The position numbers and the translations under genes were made by a program. The notes under the pieces were generated by a model, which saw only the letters and a list, made by a program, of their open reading frames with translations, had not been told where the DNA came from and ran no database searches. 39,469 bases of DNA, taken from contig CASFBK010000020.1 of NCBI GenBank assembly GCA_949292785.1, positions 1 through 39,469 on the forward strand, written 5' to 3'. This DNA comes from an uncultured Eubacteriales bacterium (GTDB taxonomy: Bacteria > Bacillota > Clostridia > Lachnospirales > Lachnospiraceae). Positions 31,122 through 39,469 of this stretch are shown here, one piece after another (the stretch's first letter is position 1; each line of letters opens with the position of its first letter).

Positions 31122-32696
31122 ATGTCTTATACTGCGTTATATCGTAAGTTCCGCCCACAGGAATTTGAAGACGTCAAGGGGCAGGAACACATAGTTACAA
31201 CATTAAAGAATCAAATAAAAGCAGACAGAATTGGACATGCCTATCTTTTCTGCGGGACCCGTGGAACAGGTAAGACTACGATTGCAAAGATTTTTGCAAA
31301 GGCAGTCAACTGTGAGCATCCCGTAGATGGCAGTCCGTGTGGAGAGTGCCCGTCCTGTAAAGCAATTTCGGCGGGTACCTCCATGAATGTGATAGAAATA
31401 GATGCGGCTTCGAACAACGGCGTAGATAATATTCGTGAGATTCGGGAGGAAGTTGCATATTCACCAACAGAGGGCAAGTACAAAGTCTATATTATTGATG
31501 AGGTTCATATGTTATCCATAGGAGCCTTTAATGCATTATTAAAGACTTTGGAGGAGCCCCCTTCTTATGTCATCTTTATTTTGGCGACAACAGAAGCCCA
31601 TAAGATACCAATTACCATTCTTTCCAGATGCCAGCGATATGATTTTAAACGGATTACCATTGATACCATTGCAGCACGTTTATCAGAATTAATGGAAGCG
31701 GAGCAGGTTGAGGTGGAGGAAAAGGCAATCCGCTATATTGCCAAGGCGGGAGACGGTTCCATGCGTGATGCATTAAGCCTGTTAGACCAGTGCATCGCCT
31801 TTTATCTGGGACAGAAGCTTACCTATGACCATGTGTTAGAAGTGCTTGGTGCGGTAGATACTGAAGTGTTCAGCCAGATGCTTCGTAAGATTATGGAAAA
31901 AGATATTCCCGGTGTTATCAGCTTATTAGAAGAGCTGATAATACAGGGCAGAGAGCCGGGGCAGTTCGTGGTGGACTTTACCTGGTATCTTCGGAACTTG
32001 CTGTTGGTGCAAAGTTCTGATAATATGGAAGACGTGCTGGATATTTCCAGTGACAATCTGACTCTGATGAAGGAAGAAGCGCAGATGATAGATGCAGGAC
32101 AGCTTATGCGTTATATCCGTGTTTTTTCCGAATTATCCAATCAGATACGTTATGCAACCCAGAAGCGGGTCATGATAGAGATAGCTCTGATTAAGTTATG
32201 TAAACCAGAGATGGAAGAAGATTACGGTTCCCTGGCAGAGCGTATTGCTCAACTGGAGAAAAAAATAGAAGAAGGCGTACCGGTACAAATGACGACGGCG
32301 TCCCCCAATCAGGGCGGTACCTCCGAAGTGTCCAAGAGCGTGTCAGCGCAGCCAAGACCGCAGCTTCCCAAGGCAATACCGGAGGATGTGCAGCAAGTGG
32401 TGCGAAATTGGCACTCCATCTTAGAGGGACTTTCCGGAATGTTGAAAAATTACTTAAGACCCGCACATTTAAGTCTCGGTGGAGAAAGCCAGTTATTGAT
32501 TGTACTGGATGATGAAGTGGCAGAAGGAATTGTCAATTCCGATTTACACAGGCAGGAGCTAAAGGATGCCATAGCAGCTAAGATAGGAAAAGAAGTGGAA
32601 ATACGGATTCAACTGAATCAGACCAACCGACCCTTTGAAGAATCCTTTCCTGACATTGGAAAGCTGATAAATATGGAAGTAACCATTGAGGATTAG
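31122..32696 (+). CDS. dnaX: DNA polymerase III subunit gamma/tau
   Basis: The 524-residue clamp-loader ATPase has Walker A G-T-R-G-T-G-K-T-T near 45-53, a zinc cluster C-x8-C-x2-C-x2-C (about 64-78), Walker B I-I-D-E-V-H near 124, and sensor 1 L-A-T-T-E near 155. Domain III ends near 365, followed by a variable tau region. An A7 run at 32259-32265 (codons 380-382) would give TAG after a one-base slip, just past domain III, which may yield a short gamma form of about 381 residues. The gene starts 2 bases after pfkA with GGAG upstream and is followed by the YbaB-like gene, a common dnaX-ybaB-recR order. Confidence 0.97.
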   Translation: MSYTALYRKFRPQEFEDVKGQEHIVTTLKNQIKADRIGHAYLFCGTRGTGKTTIAKIFAKAVNCEHPVDGSPCGECPSCKAISAGTSMNVIEIDAASNNGVDNIREIREEVAYSPTEGKYKVYIIDEVHMLSIGAFNALLKTLEEPPSYVIFILATTEAHKIPITILSRCQRYDFKRITIDTIAARLSELMEAEQVEVEEKAIRYIAKAGDGSMRDALSLLDQCIAFYLGQKLTYDHVLEVLGAVDTEVFSQMLRKIMEKDIPGVISLLEELIIQGREPGQFVVDFTWYLRNLLLVQSSDNMEDVLDISSDNLTLMKEEAQMIDAGQLMRYIRVFSELSNQIRYATQKRVMIEIALIKLCKPEMEEDYGSLAERIAQLEKKIEEGVPVQMTTASPNQGGTSEVSKSVSAQPRPQLPKAIPEDVQQVVRNWHSILEGLSGMLKNYLRPAHLSLGGESQLLIVLDDEVAEGIVNSDLHRQELKDAIAAKIGKEVEIRIQLNQTNRPFEESFPDIGKLINMEVTIED

Positions 32697-32735
32697 TAGA
32701 TAGAATATAATATTAGAAAGCAGGAGGAAAAGAAA

Positions 32736-33089
32736 ATGGCAAAACGTGGAGGATTTCCGGGAGGAATGCCTGGAAACATGAACAATTTAATGAAGCAGGC
32801 GCAGAAAATGCAAAAGCAGATGGAGGAAGCGACCAAAGAGCTGGAAGAAAAGGAAGTAACTGCAACCGCAGGAGGCGGAGCAGTAGAGGTAACTGTTTCC
32901 GGTAAAAAAGAAGTAACCAAGGTGAAGCTTGCAGAAGAAGTGGTAGACCCGGATGATATCGAGATGTTAGAAGACCTGATTATGGCAGCAACCAACGAAG
33001 CGTTAAGACAGATTGAAGAGTATTCTGCACAGTCCATGTCCAAAATAACCGGTGGATTGGGAGGAATGGGTGGAGGATTCCCATTCTAA
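32736..33089 (+). CDS. YbaB/EbfC-family nucleoid-associated protein
   Basis: The 117-residue protein starts with a glycine/methionine-rich segment and then the family core ([11 protein letters not shown] near 25-35, V-T-V-S-G-K-K-E-V near 52-60, [11 protein letters not shown] near 72-82). A flexible [12 protein letters not shown] tail follows. It forms dimers that bind DNA. The gene is 39 bases after dnaX with AGGAGG before the ATG, in the conserved dnaX-ybaB-recR order. Confidence 0.95.
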   Translation: MAKRGGFPGGMPGNMNNLMKQAQKMQKQMEEATKELEEKEVTATAGGGAVEVTVSGKKEVTKVKLAEEVVDPDDIEMLEDLIMAATNEALRQIEEYSAQSMSKITGGLGGMGGGFPF

Positions 33090-33167
33090 TAACCGGAAAA
33101 CGTTCTATTACAGAATATAGGACATTCCGCGCGAAGAAAATGACCTCGCGATAGATGGAGTGAAATT

Positions 33168-33764
33168 ATGGATTATTACAGTACCCAGATTAGTAAATTG
33201 ATAGAAGAATTGTCGGGACTTCCGGGGATTGGAAGTAAATCGGCCCAGAGACTGGCATTTCATATATTGAACATGCCGGTGGAACATGTAGAAAAATTAT
33301 CTGCCGCAATTATTGACGCCAGAAGAAATGTGCGGTATTGTAAACAGTGTTTTACATTGACGGACGATGATTTGTGTCCAATCTGTAAAAATAGCAATCG
33401 TGACCATAAGACGATTATGGTAGTAGAAGATACCAGAGACCTGGCGGCTTATGAAAAAACCGGTAAATACGAAGGTGTCTATCACGTACTGCACGGGGCA
33501 ATTTCTCCAATGCTCGGCATTGGACCAAATGATATTAAGCTAAAGGAATTAATGCAGCGGCTTCAGGGAGACGTGGATGAGGTGATTATTGCGACCAATT
33601 CCAGCCTGGAGGGCGAGACGACAGCAATGTATATCAGTAAGCTTATTAAGCCTATTGGCATTAAGGTTTCCAGAATCGCCAGCGGAGTTCCCGTAGGCGG
33701 CGATTTGGAATATATTGACGAGATGACATTATTACGTGCACTGGAAGGAAGAACAGAAATATAA
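33168..33764 (+). CDS. recR: Recombination protein RecR
   Basis: The 198-residue protein of the RecFOR repair pathway has a helix-hairpin-helix ([13 protein letters not shown] near 18-30), a C4 zinc motif (C-K-Q-C-F...C-P-I-C near 58-74), and a Toprim domain (V-V-E-D-T-R-D near 85). Walker-like residues [13 protein letters not shown] follow near the end. Length is exactly typical. ATG at 33168 follows GATGGAG. Confidence 0.97.
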   Translation: MDYYSTQISKLIEELSGLPGIGSKSAQRLAFHILNMPVEHVEKLSAAIIDARRNVRYCKQCFTLTDDDLCPICKNSNRDHKTIMVVEDTRDLAAYEKTGKYEGVYHVLHGAISPMLGIGPNDIKLKELMQRLQGDVDEVIIATNSSLEGETTAMYISKLIKPIGIKVSRIASGVPVGGDLEYIDEMTLLRALEGRTEI

Positions 33765-33785
33765 TCATTTTTAAAGGAGAAAATC

Positions 33786-34625
33786 ATGGAAAATTTAGAA
33801 CTTCAAAAGATTGCCAATGAAGTCCGCAAAGGTATTATTACCGGAGTTCATGCTGCAAAGGCAGGACATCCCGGCGGCTCTTTGTCTGCAACCGAACTGT
33901 TTACCTATCTGTATTTCGAGGAAATGAATATCGACCCGAAAGAGCCAAAGAAGCAGGATAGAGACCGTTTTGTATTGTCAAAGGGACATACGGCGCCGGG
34001 ACTCTATGCAACTCTGGCAAACAGAGGATTTTTCCCGGTAGAGGATTTAAAGACACTACGTCATATCGGTTCCCATCTGCAGGGACATCCTTGTATTTCG
34101 CATACACCGGGGATTGATATGTCAAGCGGTTCCTTAGGACAGGGAATCTCCGTAGCAGCAGGAATGGCTCTTTCTGCTAAGTTAAGCGGGGACGGCTATC
34201 GTGTTTATACGCTGTTAGGAGACGGCGAGATTCAGGAAGGTCAGGTATGGGAGGCAGCCATGTTCGCAGGCTTCCGTAAGCTGGATAACTTTGTTGCAAT
34301 CGTAGATAACAACGGTCTGCAGATTGACGGCAGGATAGACGAGGTATGTTCTCCTTACCCAATCGATGAGAAGTTCAAAGCATTTAACTTCCATGTAATT
34401 AATGTAGCAGATGGAAATGATTTTGATGAACTCCGTGCTGCCTTTAAAGAAGCAAGAGAAACCAAAGGAATGCCTACCGCAATCATCATGAAGACGGTAA
34501 AGGGAAAAGGTGTGTCCTACATGGAAAACCAGGCAGGATGGCATGGAAAAGCACCAAACGATGAAGAATACGAAATTGCCATGAAAGAACTAAAGGAAGC
34601 AGGTGAAGCGTTATGTCAGAAGTAA
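33786..34625 (+). CDS. Transketolase, N-terminal subunit
   Basis: The 279-residue TPP-binding half of a split transketolase has G-H-P-G-G-S-L-S near 29, the ThDP/Mg motif G-D-G-E-I-Q-E-G-Q-V-W-E near 147-158, and a G-H-T-A-P-G-L-Y segment near 71. It carries two-carbon transfers in the pentose phosphate pathway together with the next gene product. AAAGGAG lies 6-7 bases before the ATG. It overlaps the C-terminal subunit gene by 13 bases. Confidence 0.95.
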   Translation: MENLELQKIANEVRKGIITGVHAAKAGHPGGSLSATELFTYLYFEEMNIDPKEPKKQDRDRFVLSKGHTAPGLYATLANRGFFPVEDLKTLRHIGSHLQGHPCISHTPGIDMSSGSLGQGISVAAGMALSAKLSGDGYRVYTLLGDGEIQEGQVWEAAMFAGFRKLDNFVAIVDNNGLQIDGRIDEVCSPYPIDEKFKAFNFHVINVADGNDFDELRAAFKEARETKGMPTAIIMKTVKGKGVSYMENQAGWHGKAPNDEEYEIAMKELKEAGEALCQK

Positions 34626-35554
34626 AGAAGATTGCAACCAGAGAAAGCTATGGAAACGCTTTGGTAGAGCTTGGAAAAGAACATGAAAATCTGGTGGTTT
34701 TAGATGCTGACCTTGCAGAGGCTACCAAAACCGGAATGTTTAAGAAACAATTTCCGGAACGTCACATTGACTGCGGAATCGCAGAATCCAATATGATAGG
34801 CGTGGCAGCCGGACTTGCAGCTACCGGAAAAGTGCCATTTGCCAGCACCTTTGCCATGTTTGCAGCAGGCAGAGCCTTTGAACAGGTTCGTAACTCCGTA
34901 GGTTACCCCCACTTAAATGTAAAAATTGGGGCAACCCATGCAGGAATCTCTGTAGGAGAAGACGGTGCGACCCACCAGTGTAACGAAGATATTGCACTGA
35001 TGCGTACCATTCCGGGGATGATAGTGATTAATCCATCCGATGATGTAGAAGCAAGAGCTGCGGTAAAGGCGGCTTATGAATTAGACGGACCGGTGTATTT
35101 AAGATTTGGACGTCTTGCGGTTCCTGTTATCAATGACCGCCCGGATTACAAGTTCGAGATTGGAAAAGGTGTATTGTTAAAAGAAGGAAAAGACGTCACC
35201 ATCGTGGCAACAGGACTTTGCGTATCAGAATCCCTTGCCGCAGCAGAAAAGCTTGTCGCAGAAGGAATTGACGCAGAGGTAATTAATATTCATACCATTA
35301 AGCCGTTAGATGACGAACTCATTGCAGCCTCTGCGAAAAAGACCGGAAAAGTAGTAACCGTAGAGGAACACTCCGTTATCGGCGGACTCGGCAGTGCAGT
35401 ATGCAACTGTTTATGCGAGAAAGCGCCTACACCTGTTTGCAAAATCGGTGTAAACGACGTATTCGGAGAATCCGGTCCGGCAGTAAAACTCATTGAAAAA
35501 TACGGACTGGATGCAAATGGAATCTATGAAAAAGTAAAAGCTTTCGTAAAATAG
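34613..35554 (+). CDS. Transketolase, C-terminal subunit
   Basis: The 313-residue pyrimidine-binding half has the start R-E-S-Y-G-N-A-L, a conserved glutamate in H-I-D-C-G-I-A-E-S-N-M near 53-60, and F-A-S-T-F-A-M-F near 77. A C-terminal swivel domain runs from about 185. The ATG lies inside the end of the N-terminal gene (13-base overlap), with AAGGAAGCAGGTGA upstream. The pair forms a heterotetramer, as usual in Clostridia and archaea. Confidence 0.95.
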   Translation: MSEVKKIATRESYGNALVELGKEHENLVVLDADLAEATKTGMFKKQFPERHIDCGIAESNMIGVAAGLAATGKVPFASTFAMFAAGRAFEQVRNSVGYPHLNVKIGATHAGISVGEDGATHQCNEDIALMRTIPGMIVINPSDDVEARAAVKAAYELDGPVYLRFGRLAVPVINDRPDYKFEIGKGVLLKEGKDVTIVATGLCVSESLAAAEKLVAEGIDAEVINIHTIKPLDDELIAASAKKTGKVVTVEEHSVIGGLGSAVCNCLCEKAPTPVCKIGVNDVFGESGPAVKLIEKYGLDANGIYEKVKAFVK

Positions 35555-35575
35555 AATGGAAAACTTATAAAAAAG

Positions 35576-35618
35576 AAGGATTTTCTACAACAGAAAATGT
35601 TGTGGAAGGTCCTTTTTT
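35576..35618 (+). terminator. Terminator after the transketolase genes
   Basis: AAGGA-TT-TTCTACAAC (35576-35591), loop AGAAAAT, GTTGTGGAA-GG-TCCTT (35599-35614), one small internal loop, then a T run. Confidence 0.85.
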
Positions 35619-35734
35619 GTTATCTCAAAAAGAATGTTGCCAGAGGAACACGAAACATTTTTCTCAATCGGGACAGGAATTTTCAAAAACTGCAAAGAGA
35701 ATATGCTACCATGGACAAAAAATGAGGTGATGAC

Positions 35735-37156
35735 ATGATTGAAATTATTTGCAGGGAAAAACAGCAGGAAGAACAGGAAATAAAGCTGCCGAAAAATATC
35801 CGGCAGGTAGGCAGCCCAAAGGGAAGACACAAAATATACATGGAAGACTATGTGTATACTTATCTTAAAAATCAGGCACAGGAGAACCGCAAGTGCGCTG
35901 CGGTATTGTTGGGAAAGAGCTGTGTCAGCAGAGATATACGTTACACCTTCATTAGCGGAGCCATAGAATGTGGACAGGCGGTATTTCAGTTTGACAGTGT
36001 TTATCTGGATGAAAGCTTTTGGGAATACATATATGAGGAAGGAAAAGAGTATTTTCCGGATGCCGTCATTGTTGGATGGTTTGTAGGGGAACAGGGAGAA
36101 GGAATGAATCTTCCTGCCGCAATAGAGTCTGCTCACCGAAAGTATTTTGCGGGAAGAGACAAAGTCTTGATGCTGATGGATGCAGAAGAAGAGGACGAGC
36201 TGTTTTATATCTATGAGCAAGGATATTTACAAAAGCGGGAAGGTTATTACGTTTATTATGAAAAAAATATTGCCATGCAGGAATACATGATAAGAAAAAA
36301 AGAGGAACGGCATTATATAGAACCCGTGTTGCCGGAGGAAGAAGAACCCCTGTGGAGGTGCCCGGAATCAGATGAGAGTTTAGAAGAAGAGCCGCAAAAA
36401 GTAGAGGAAGAACCTATCACAACAGCCCAGGAGAAGGAGTCAGAGTGGGACAGCCTTCACAAAGAGATAAGGGAAGAAACAATAGAAGAGCAGCAGAAAC
36501 CGGTCGGTGAAAAAATATTTGTAAAAAGCAGTATGGAAGAGCCAATATCGGAAGCGGAAAAGGCGCTGCAAAATTATCGCCATGCCATGTTAGAAAAGCG
36601 TGGTCATAAGGTGGAGCTTCAGAATAAAAGATTCTTGTATACAGCAGCATCTTTTTTTATGATAGTTTTTTGCATTGTAGGAATTACTACAATTAACAAT
36701 TATCGGAAAATGCAGGAAGTAGAAGACGTTCTTTATGTAATAAAAGGCGAGAACGAAAAAAAATCAGCATCGGATTTAGTGGTGGAAAGTGTGGCATCTG
36801 AAGTAACACCGATAGAAGAGGAACAACAGAACACAGAAGGACAGCCTGCAGAACAACCGCAGTCCACGGACCAGCAGTCCGCAGACCAACAGCAAGCCAC
36901 GGGACAACAACAGGAGGTGATTACACAACAGCCTTCCGCCACAGAAACACAGCCAACAGCTACGCCGGATACACAGCAGTCGGCAGCTCCCCAGCAAACA
37001 GAACCGCAGTATTATATTGTTCAGGCAGGGGACACATTAGAATCCATTTGTTTAAAAATTTATCAGGACAAGTCTAAGGTAGCGGCGTTGTGTCAGGCGA
37101 ATGGAATACAGAATGGAAATCAGATTCAGGCGGGACAGAAACTGATATTACCATAA
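35735..37156 (+). CDS. Membrane protein with degenerate MPN-like N-domain and C-terminal LysM
   Basis: The 473-residue protein has four parts. Residues about 30-180 have the layout of an MPN/JAMM fold (I-Y-M-E-D-Y-V-Y-T-Y-L...A-A-V-L-L-G...V-G-W-F near 32-116). Where active enzymes have H-x-H-P after the G-W, this one has V-G-E-Q-G, so it would be inactive. An acidic region rich in glutamate (about 200-290) follows, then one membrane segment near 300-320. An outer linker rich in Gln/Thr/Pro (about 360-425) leads to a LysM domain (Y-Y-I-V-Q-A-G-D-T-L-E-S...L-I-L-P). The N-part should be cytosolic and the LysM should bind peptidoglycan. GAGGTGAT precedes the ATG. The MPN assignment is tentative. 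Confidence 0.65.
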   Translation: MIEIICREKQQEEQEIKLPKNIRQVGSPKGRHKIYMEDYVYTYLKNQAQENRKCAAVLLGKSCVSRDIRYTFISGAIECGQAVFQFDSVYLDESFWEYIYEEGKEYFPDAVIVGWFVGEQGEGMNLPAAIESAHRKYFAGRDKVLMLMDAEEEDELFYIYEQGYLQKREGYYVYYEKNIAMQEYMIRKKEERHYIEPVLPEEEEPLWRCPESDESLEEEPQKVEEEPITTAQEKESEWDSLHKEIREETIEEQQKPVGEKIFVKSSMEEPISEAEKALQNYRHAMLEKRGHKVELQNKRFLYTAASFFMIVFCIVGITTINNYRKMQEVEDVLYVIKGENEKKSASDLVVESVASEVTPIEEEQQNTEGQPAEQPQSTDQQSADQQQATGQQQEVITQQPSATETQPTATPDTQQSAAPQQTEPQYYIVQAGDTLESICLKIYQDKSKVAALCQANGIQNGNQIQAGQKLILP

Positions 37157-37165
37157 TTCCTTTGC

Positions 37166-37192
37166 AATATGGTGTGGTCGCACAATATTTTT
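37166..37192 (+). terminator. Probable terminator of the MPN-LysM gene
   Basis: AATAT-G-GTG (37166-37174), loop TGGTCG, CAC-A-ATATT (37181-37189), one mismatch, then a T run. Confidence 0.5.
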
Positions 37193-37193
37193 A

Positions 37194-37222
37194 ATGCACA
37201 GACAAACAAAATGCGTTATAAT
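37194..37222 (+). promoter_or_regulatory. Weak promoter of the DUF5711-CvpA pair
   Basis: A perfect TATAAT at 37217-37222, but the 17-base-spaced -35 (ATGCAC) is poor. Confidence 0.4.
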
Positions 37223-37314
37223 AAAATAGGAATGTTATTGGCATTCTTGTTGAATGTAACCATTTTCCCGCGGAGCGTGAAAATGATTGCTGCAAGAAAT
37301 TTGGAGGTGCAGTT

Positions 37315-38499
37315 TTGGCAGAGGGAACATACCAGGTGGTGCAGTCGGATGTAGAAGAAATGCATGAGAAAATCCGAATCCACCGGAGAAAAATATTAAA
37401 ATGGACATGCATTATAGTAGTATTGTTATTGCTGCTTTTGGCAGCAGGATATCTCTATTTTCAGTCGAAAACATACTCTAAGTATGAAGTCATAGACAGC
37501 GTGGAAAGAGAGGACTCCGCAGGAACACAGTTTGTTTCTTTTGCAGGAAATATCCTAAAATATGGAAAGGACGGCGCTCTTTGCATAGATGAAAGCGGGC
37601 AGCTTATCTGGAACCAGACCTATGAAATGCAGTCTCCTATGGTAGATATATGTGAAGGTTATGCTGCGATTGCAGAAAAAAAGGGCAATCAGATATATAT
37701 CATGGACACCAAGGGAAAATGCGGAGAGATTGAAACAACCATGCCAATCCAAAGAGTTCAGGTGGCAAATCAGGGAACCGTTGCAATTCTCATGGAGCAG
37801 GAGGGAACCGGATATTTACAGCTTTATGATAAAGAAGGAACCTTTTTGGCAGAAGGAGAAGTACATACAGAAAACAGTGGGTATCCATTGGATATCACCC
37901 TATCAAATGACGGAAGAAAAATGGCAGTTTCCCTGTTGGATATCAATGCGGGAAACGTAAAAAACACTATCACTTTCTATAATTTTGGTTCCGTAGGACA
38001 AAATGAGATTGATAATATTGTAGGAACATATTCTTATGCAGATATGGTATTTCCGCGCATAGAATTTCTGACCAACGATGTTATGGTCGCATTCGGAGAG
38101 CAGAAGGCAATTATATTTGAAGGAACCCAAAAGCCACAGGTAAAGAAAGAAATCGCATTAGAACAAGAGGTGCGGAGCATTTTTTATAATGAAGCTTATC
38201 TGGGCTTTGTATTTAACAACGATGATGCCAAACAGCCATACAAAATGAGCGTGTATAATCTGCGCGGGGCAGAAGAGATGAGCCAGAATTTTGAAATGGA
38301 CTATAGTGAAATTGGTTTTCTTGAAAATGATGAAATCTGTATCAGGAATGAACTGGAATGTTCTATTTATAATTTGCGTGGAAATAGAAAATTTCATTAC
38401 AATTTTGAAAATAATATCCGAAAAGTATTCTCTACCAAGAGAAGTATAGAATATATTTTTATGATGGATGGTGAAACACAGAAAGTGAGATTGAAGTAA
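37315..38499 (+). CDS. DUF5711-like single-span membrane protein (TTG start)
   Basis: The 394-residue protein has one membrane segment near 28-50 and then an extracytoplasmic domain of repeated beta strands (for example G-N-I-L-K-Y-G-K-D-G-A-L-C-I-D-E-S-G and L-D-I-T-L-S-N-D-G-R-K-M-A-V-S). This looks like a beta propeller and resembles DUF5711 proteins of Lachnospiraceae; function unknown. The start is TTG at 37315, with GGAGG 7 bases before it; no ATG fits better. It ends 2 bases before the CvpA-like gene, so the two are coupled. Confidence 0.7.
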   Translation: MAEGTYQVVQSDVEEMHEKIRIHRRKILKWTCIIVVLLLLLLAAGYLYFQSKTYSKYEVIDSVEREDSAGTQFVSFAGNILKYGKDGALCIDESGQLIWNQTYEMQSPMVDICEGYAAIAEKKGNQIYIMDTKGKCGEIETTMPIQRVQVANQGTVAILMEQEGTGYLQLYDKEGTFLAEGEVHTENSGYPLDITLSNDGRKMAVSLLDINAGNVKNTITFYNFGSVGQNEIDNIVGTYSYADMVFPRIEFLTNDVMVAFGEQKAIIFEGTQKPQVKKEIALEQEVRSIFYNEAYLGFVFNNDDAKQPYKMSVYNLRGAEEMSQNFEMDYSEIGFLENDEICIRNELECSIYNLRGNRKFHYNFENNIRKVFSTKRSIEYIFMMDGETQKVRLK

Positions 38500-38501
38500 A
38501 A

Positions 38502-39203
38502 GTGGAAATGAGCGGTTTATTTGCAGTAGTAATTATCATATTGGCGGGATTTACCCTCCATGGTTACATAAAAGGATTGGTACGGGTGGTATTTTCACTG
38601 GTGTCCATATTCCTTACCATAGTGTTTGTTACATGGATGACACCATATGTTGCAGACTTCTTGGGAAAAACACCTGTTTATCAAAACATACAAGAAAAAT
38701 GTGTGGAGAGCATACAGGGAAAGACACAAGCAGAAATGGAACAGGAAACCGAAAATCAGGAGCCTCTTACCATAGCGGGAATAGAGATTCCCCAGGAGTG
38801 GCAGGAATTGTTATCGCATAAGAACGTAGAAACCGCAGATGGCATTCTGGAGCAGAGCGGGATTTACGAAGAGATAGGAGATTATGTAGCGGGCATCATA
38901 ATAAATATCATAGCATGTATCATTACCTTTATTATTGTATTTTTGGTACTTCGTATTTTAGTAAATATATTAGATATTGTAGCAAAGCTCCCGGTATTGA
39001 ACTGTATGAATCATCTGGGCGGAACGATAGCAGGAGCATTGGAAGGAGTTATAGTAATTTGGATTCTGTTTTTTGTAATAACCCTGTGTCAAAGCAGTGA
39101 GTTATGTCAGAAACTATTACAGGATATTAATCAGAATTCATTTTTGAAATTACTTTCTGAAAACAATTTAATAGAAGACATTTTAATGAGAGTTATTTTG
39201 TAA
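38502..39203 (+). CDS. CvpA-family membrane protein
   Basis: The 233-residue protein has four to five membrane segments. The CvpA-like start (I-I-L-A-G-F-T-L-H-G-Y-I-K-G-L-V-R-V-V-F-S near 12-32) is clear. An insert of about 70 polar residues (60-125), with a glutamate-rich part, comes before the second half (V-L-R-I-L-V-N-I-L-D-I-V-A-K-L-P-V-L-N near 148). The family is linked to envelope functions and colicin V export, but the molecular role is unclear. GTG at 38502 is two codons upstream of ATG 38508; both are possible. It is the last protein gene before the rRNA promoters. Confidence 0.75.
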   Translation: MEMSGLFAVVIIILAGFTLHGYIKGLVRVVFSLVSIFLTIVFVTWMTPYVADFLGKTPVYQNIQEKCVESIQGKTQAEMEQETENQEPLTIAGIEIPQEWQELLSHKNVETADGILEQSGIYEEIGDYVAGIIINIIACIITFIIVFLVLRILVNILDIVAKLPVLNCMNHLGGTIAGALEGVIVIWILFFVITLCQSSELCQKLLQDINQNSFLKLLSENNLIEDILMRVIL

Positions 39204-39244
39204 TAGATATGGGGGTCTGCTTTTTGCCGGACCCCCATATCTAT
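39203..39244. terminator. Long perfect inverted repeat after the CvpA-like gene
   Basis: ATAGATATGGGGGTC (39203-39217) pairs over 15 bases with GACCCCCATATCTAT (39230-39244) around a 12-base loop TGCTTTTTGCCG. No T run follows on either strand. By position it is the operon's end, but it is an atypical terminator. Confidence 0.65.
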
Positions 39245-39293
39245 GAAAGAAAAAAATACTGAAAAAATAAACAAATTTTGTTGTCAAAAAGTG

Positions 39294-39322
39294 TTGACAT
39301 GGAAAAATAAACGTGATATTAT
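39294..39322 (+). promoter_or_regulatory. rRNA operon promoter P1 (candidate)
   Basis: A perfect TTGACA (39294-39299), 17 bases, TATTAT (39317-39322). Just after the start lie a GC hairpin (GCCGC...GCGGC at about 39330-39348) and a perfect 8-bp hairpin (TTCTGAAA, AGAA, TTTCAGAA at 39353-39372). Confidence 0.8.
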
Positions 39323-39386
39323 AATCTTCGCCGCTGAGAACGGCGGCAAACTTCTGAAAAGAATTTCAGAAAAAATAAAAAAGTTG

Positions 39387-39415
39387 TTGACAAGAGCGAA
39401 TGACTGTGATAAGAT
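39387..39415 (+). promoter_or_regulatory. rRNA operon promoter P2 (candidate)
   Basis: A perfect TTGACA (39387-39392), 17 bases, TAAGAT (39410-39415). It is in tandem with P1, 93 bases downstream, a layout typical of Gram-positive rrn operons. Confidence 0.8.
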
Positions 39416-39469
39416 ATAGAAGTTGTCGCTTGAGACAGCAAAAACAGAAACCTTGATAACTGAACAGTG
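39416..39469 (+). other. Probable rRNA leader, 16S gene expected beyond the edge
   Basis: The leader ends ACCTTGATAACTGAACAGTG, which resembles the sequence before 16S genes in Lachnospiraceae as I remember it. The window stops before any 16S sequence. Confidence 0.65.

Noticed and set aside
33786-35554. Split transketolase as a disrupted gene
   Set aside because: Two-subunit transketolases with a short overlap are normal in Clostridia.

Overview
The window looks like a chromosomal segment of an AT-rich Gram-positive anaerobe of the class Clostridia, most likely a gut Lachnospiraceae. The reasons are strong AGGAGG ribosome sites, a large Gram-positive SRP RNA, an NrdG-type radical SAM activase, YesM/YesN two-component regulation of a CUT1 sugar transporter without its own ATPase, a split transketolase, and several Lachnospiraceae-style conserved proteins. 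No phage, transposon or CRISPR array was seen.

Layout. 1-2850: the C-terminal end of a probable polymorphic toxin, a probable immunity gene, a remnant stretch, and three small membrane proteins (two are tandem paralogues). 2935-3728 (minus): a PsiE-like membrane protein just downstream of the SRP RNA gene with its own strong promoter. 3757-9151: a PucR-type regulator divergent from an operon of a 53-residue membrane protein, a sodium/solute symporter, a creatininase with all key residues, and a CodA-like deaminase with an altered pocket; together they read as creatine/creatinine utilisation. 9150-12657: tadA, nrdG, an acetyltransferase, and two cell-envelope or unknown proteins.

12865-26476: a probable N,N'-diacetylchitobiose utilisation region. 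It holds a GH94 chitobiose phosphorylase, a phosphohexosamine mutase, a YesM-type kinase, an ABC binding protein with two permeases, a YesN-type regulator, and convergent nagB-nagA. The inferred route is import, phosphorolysis to GlcNAc and GlcNAc-1-P, mutation to GlcNAc-6-P, deacetylation and deamination to fructose-6-P. Inserted in it is a self-contained regulator island (16815-18211): an HTH-TPR regulator of RRNPP type, a convergent 49-residue secreted peptide gene, a perfect 23-bp inverted repeat and a candidate structured RNA ending in a terminator.

26683-29742: a chemoreceptor overlapping an orphan sugar-type binding lipoprotein. 29838-29925: tRNA-Ser(CGA). 30046-35554: pfkA, dnaX, a YbaB/EbfC protein, recR and the two transketolase subunits, all on the plus strand. 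35735-39203: a LysM protein with a degenerate MPN-like N-terminal domain, a DUF5711-like membrane protein and a CvpA-like protein. The right edge (39294-39469) has two tandem strong promoters and a leader that look like the start of an rRNA operon, with 16S expected just outside.

All calls come from reading the sequence and remembered family features. No database search or structure prediction was run.
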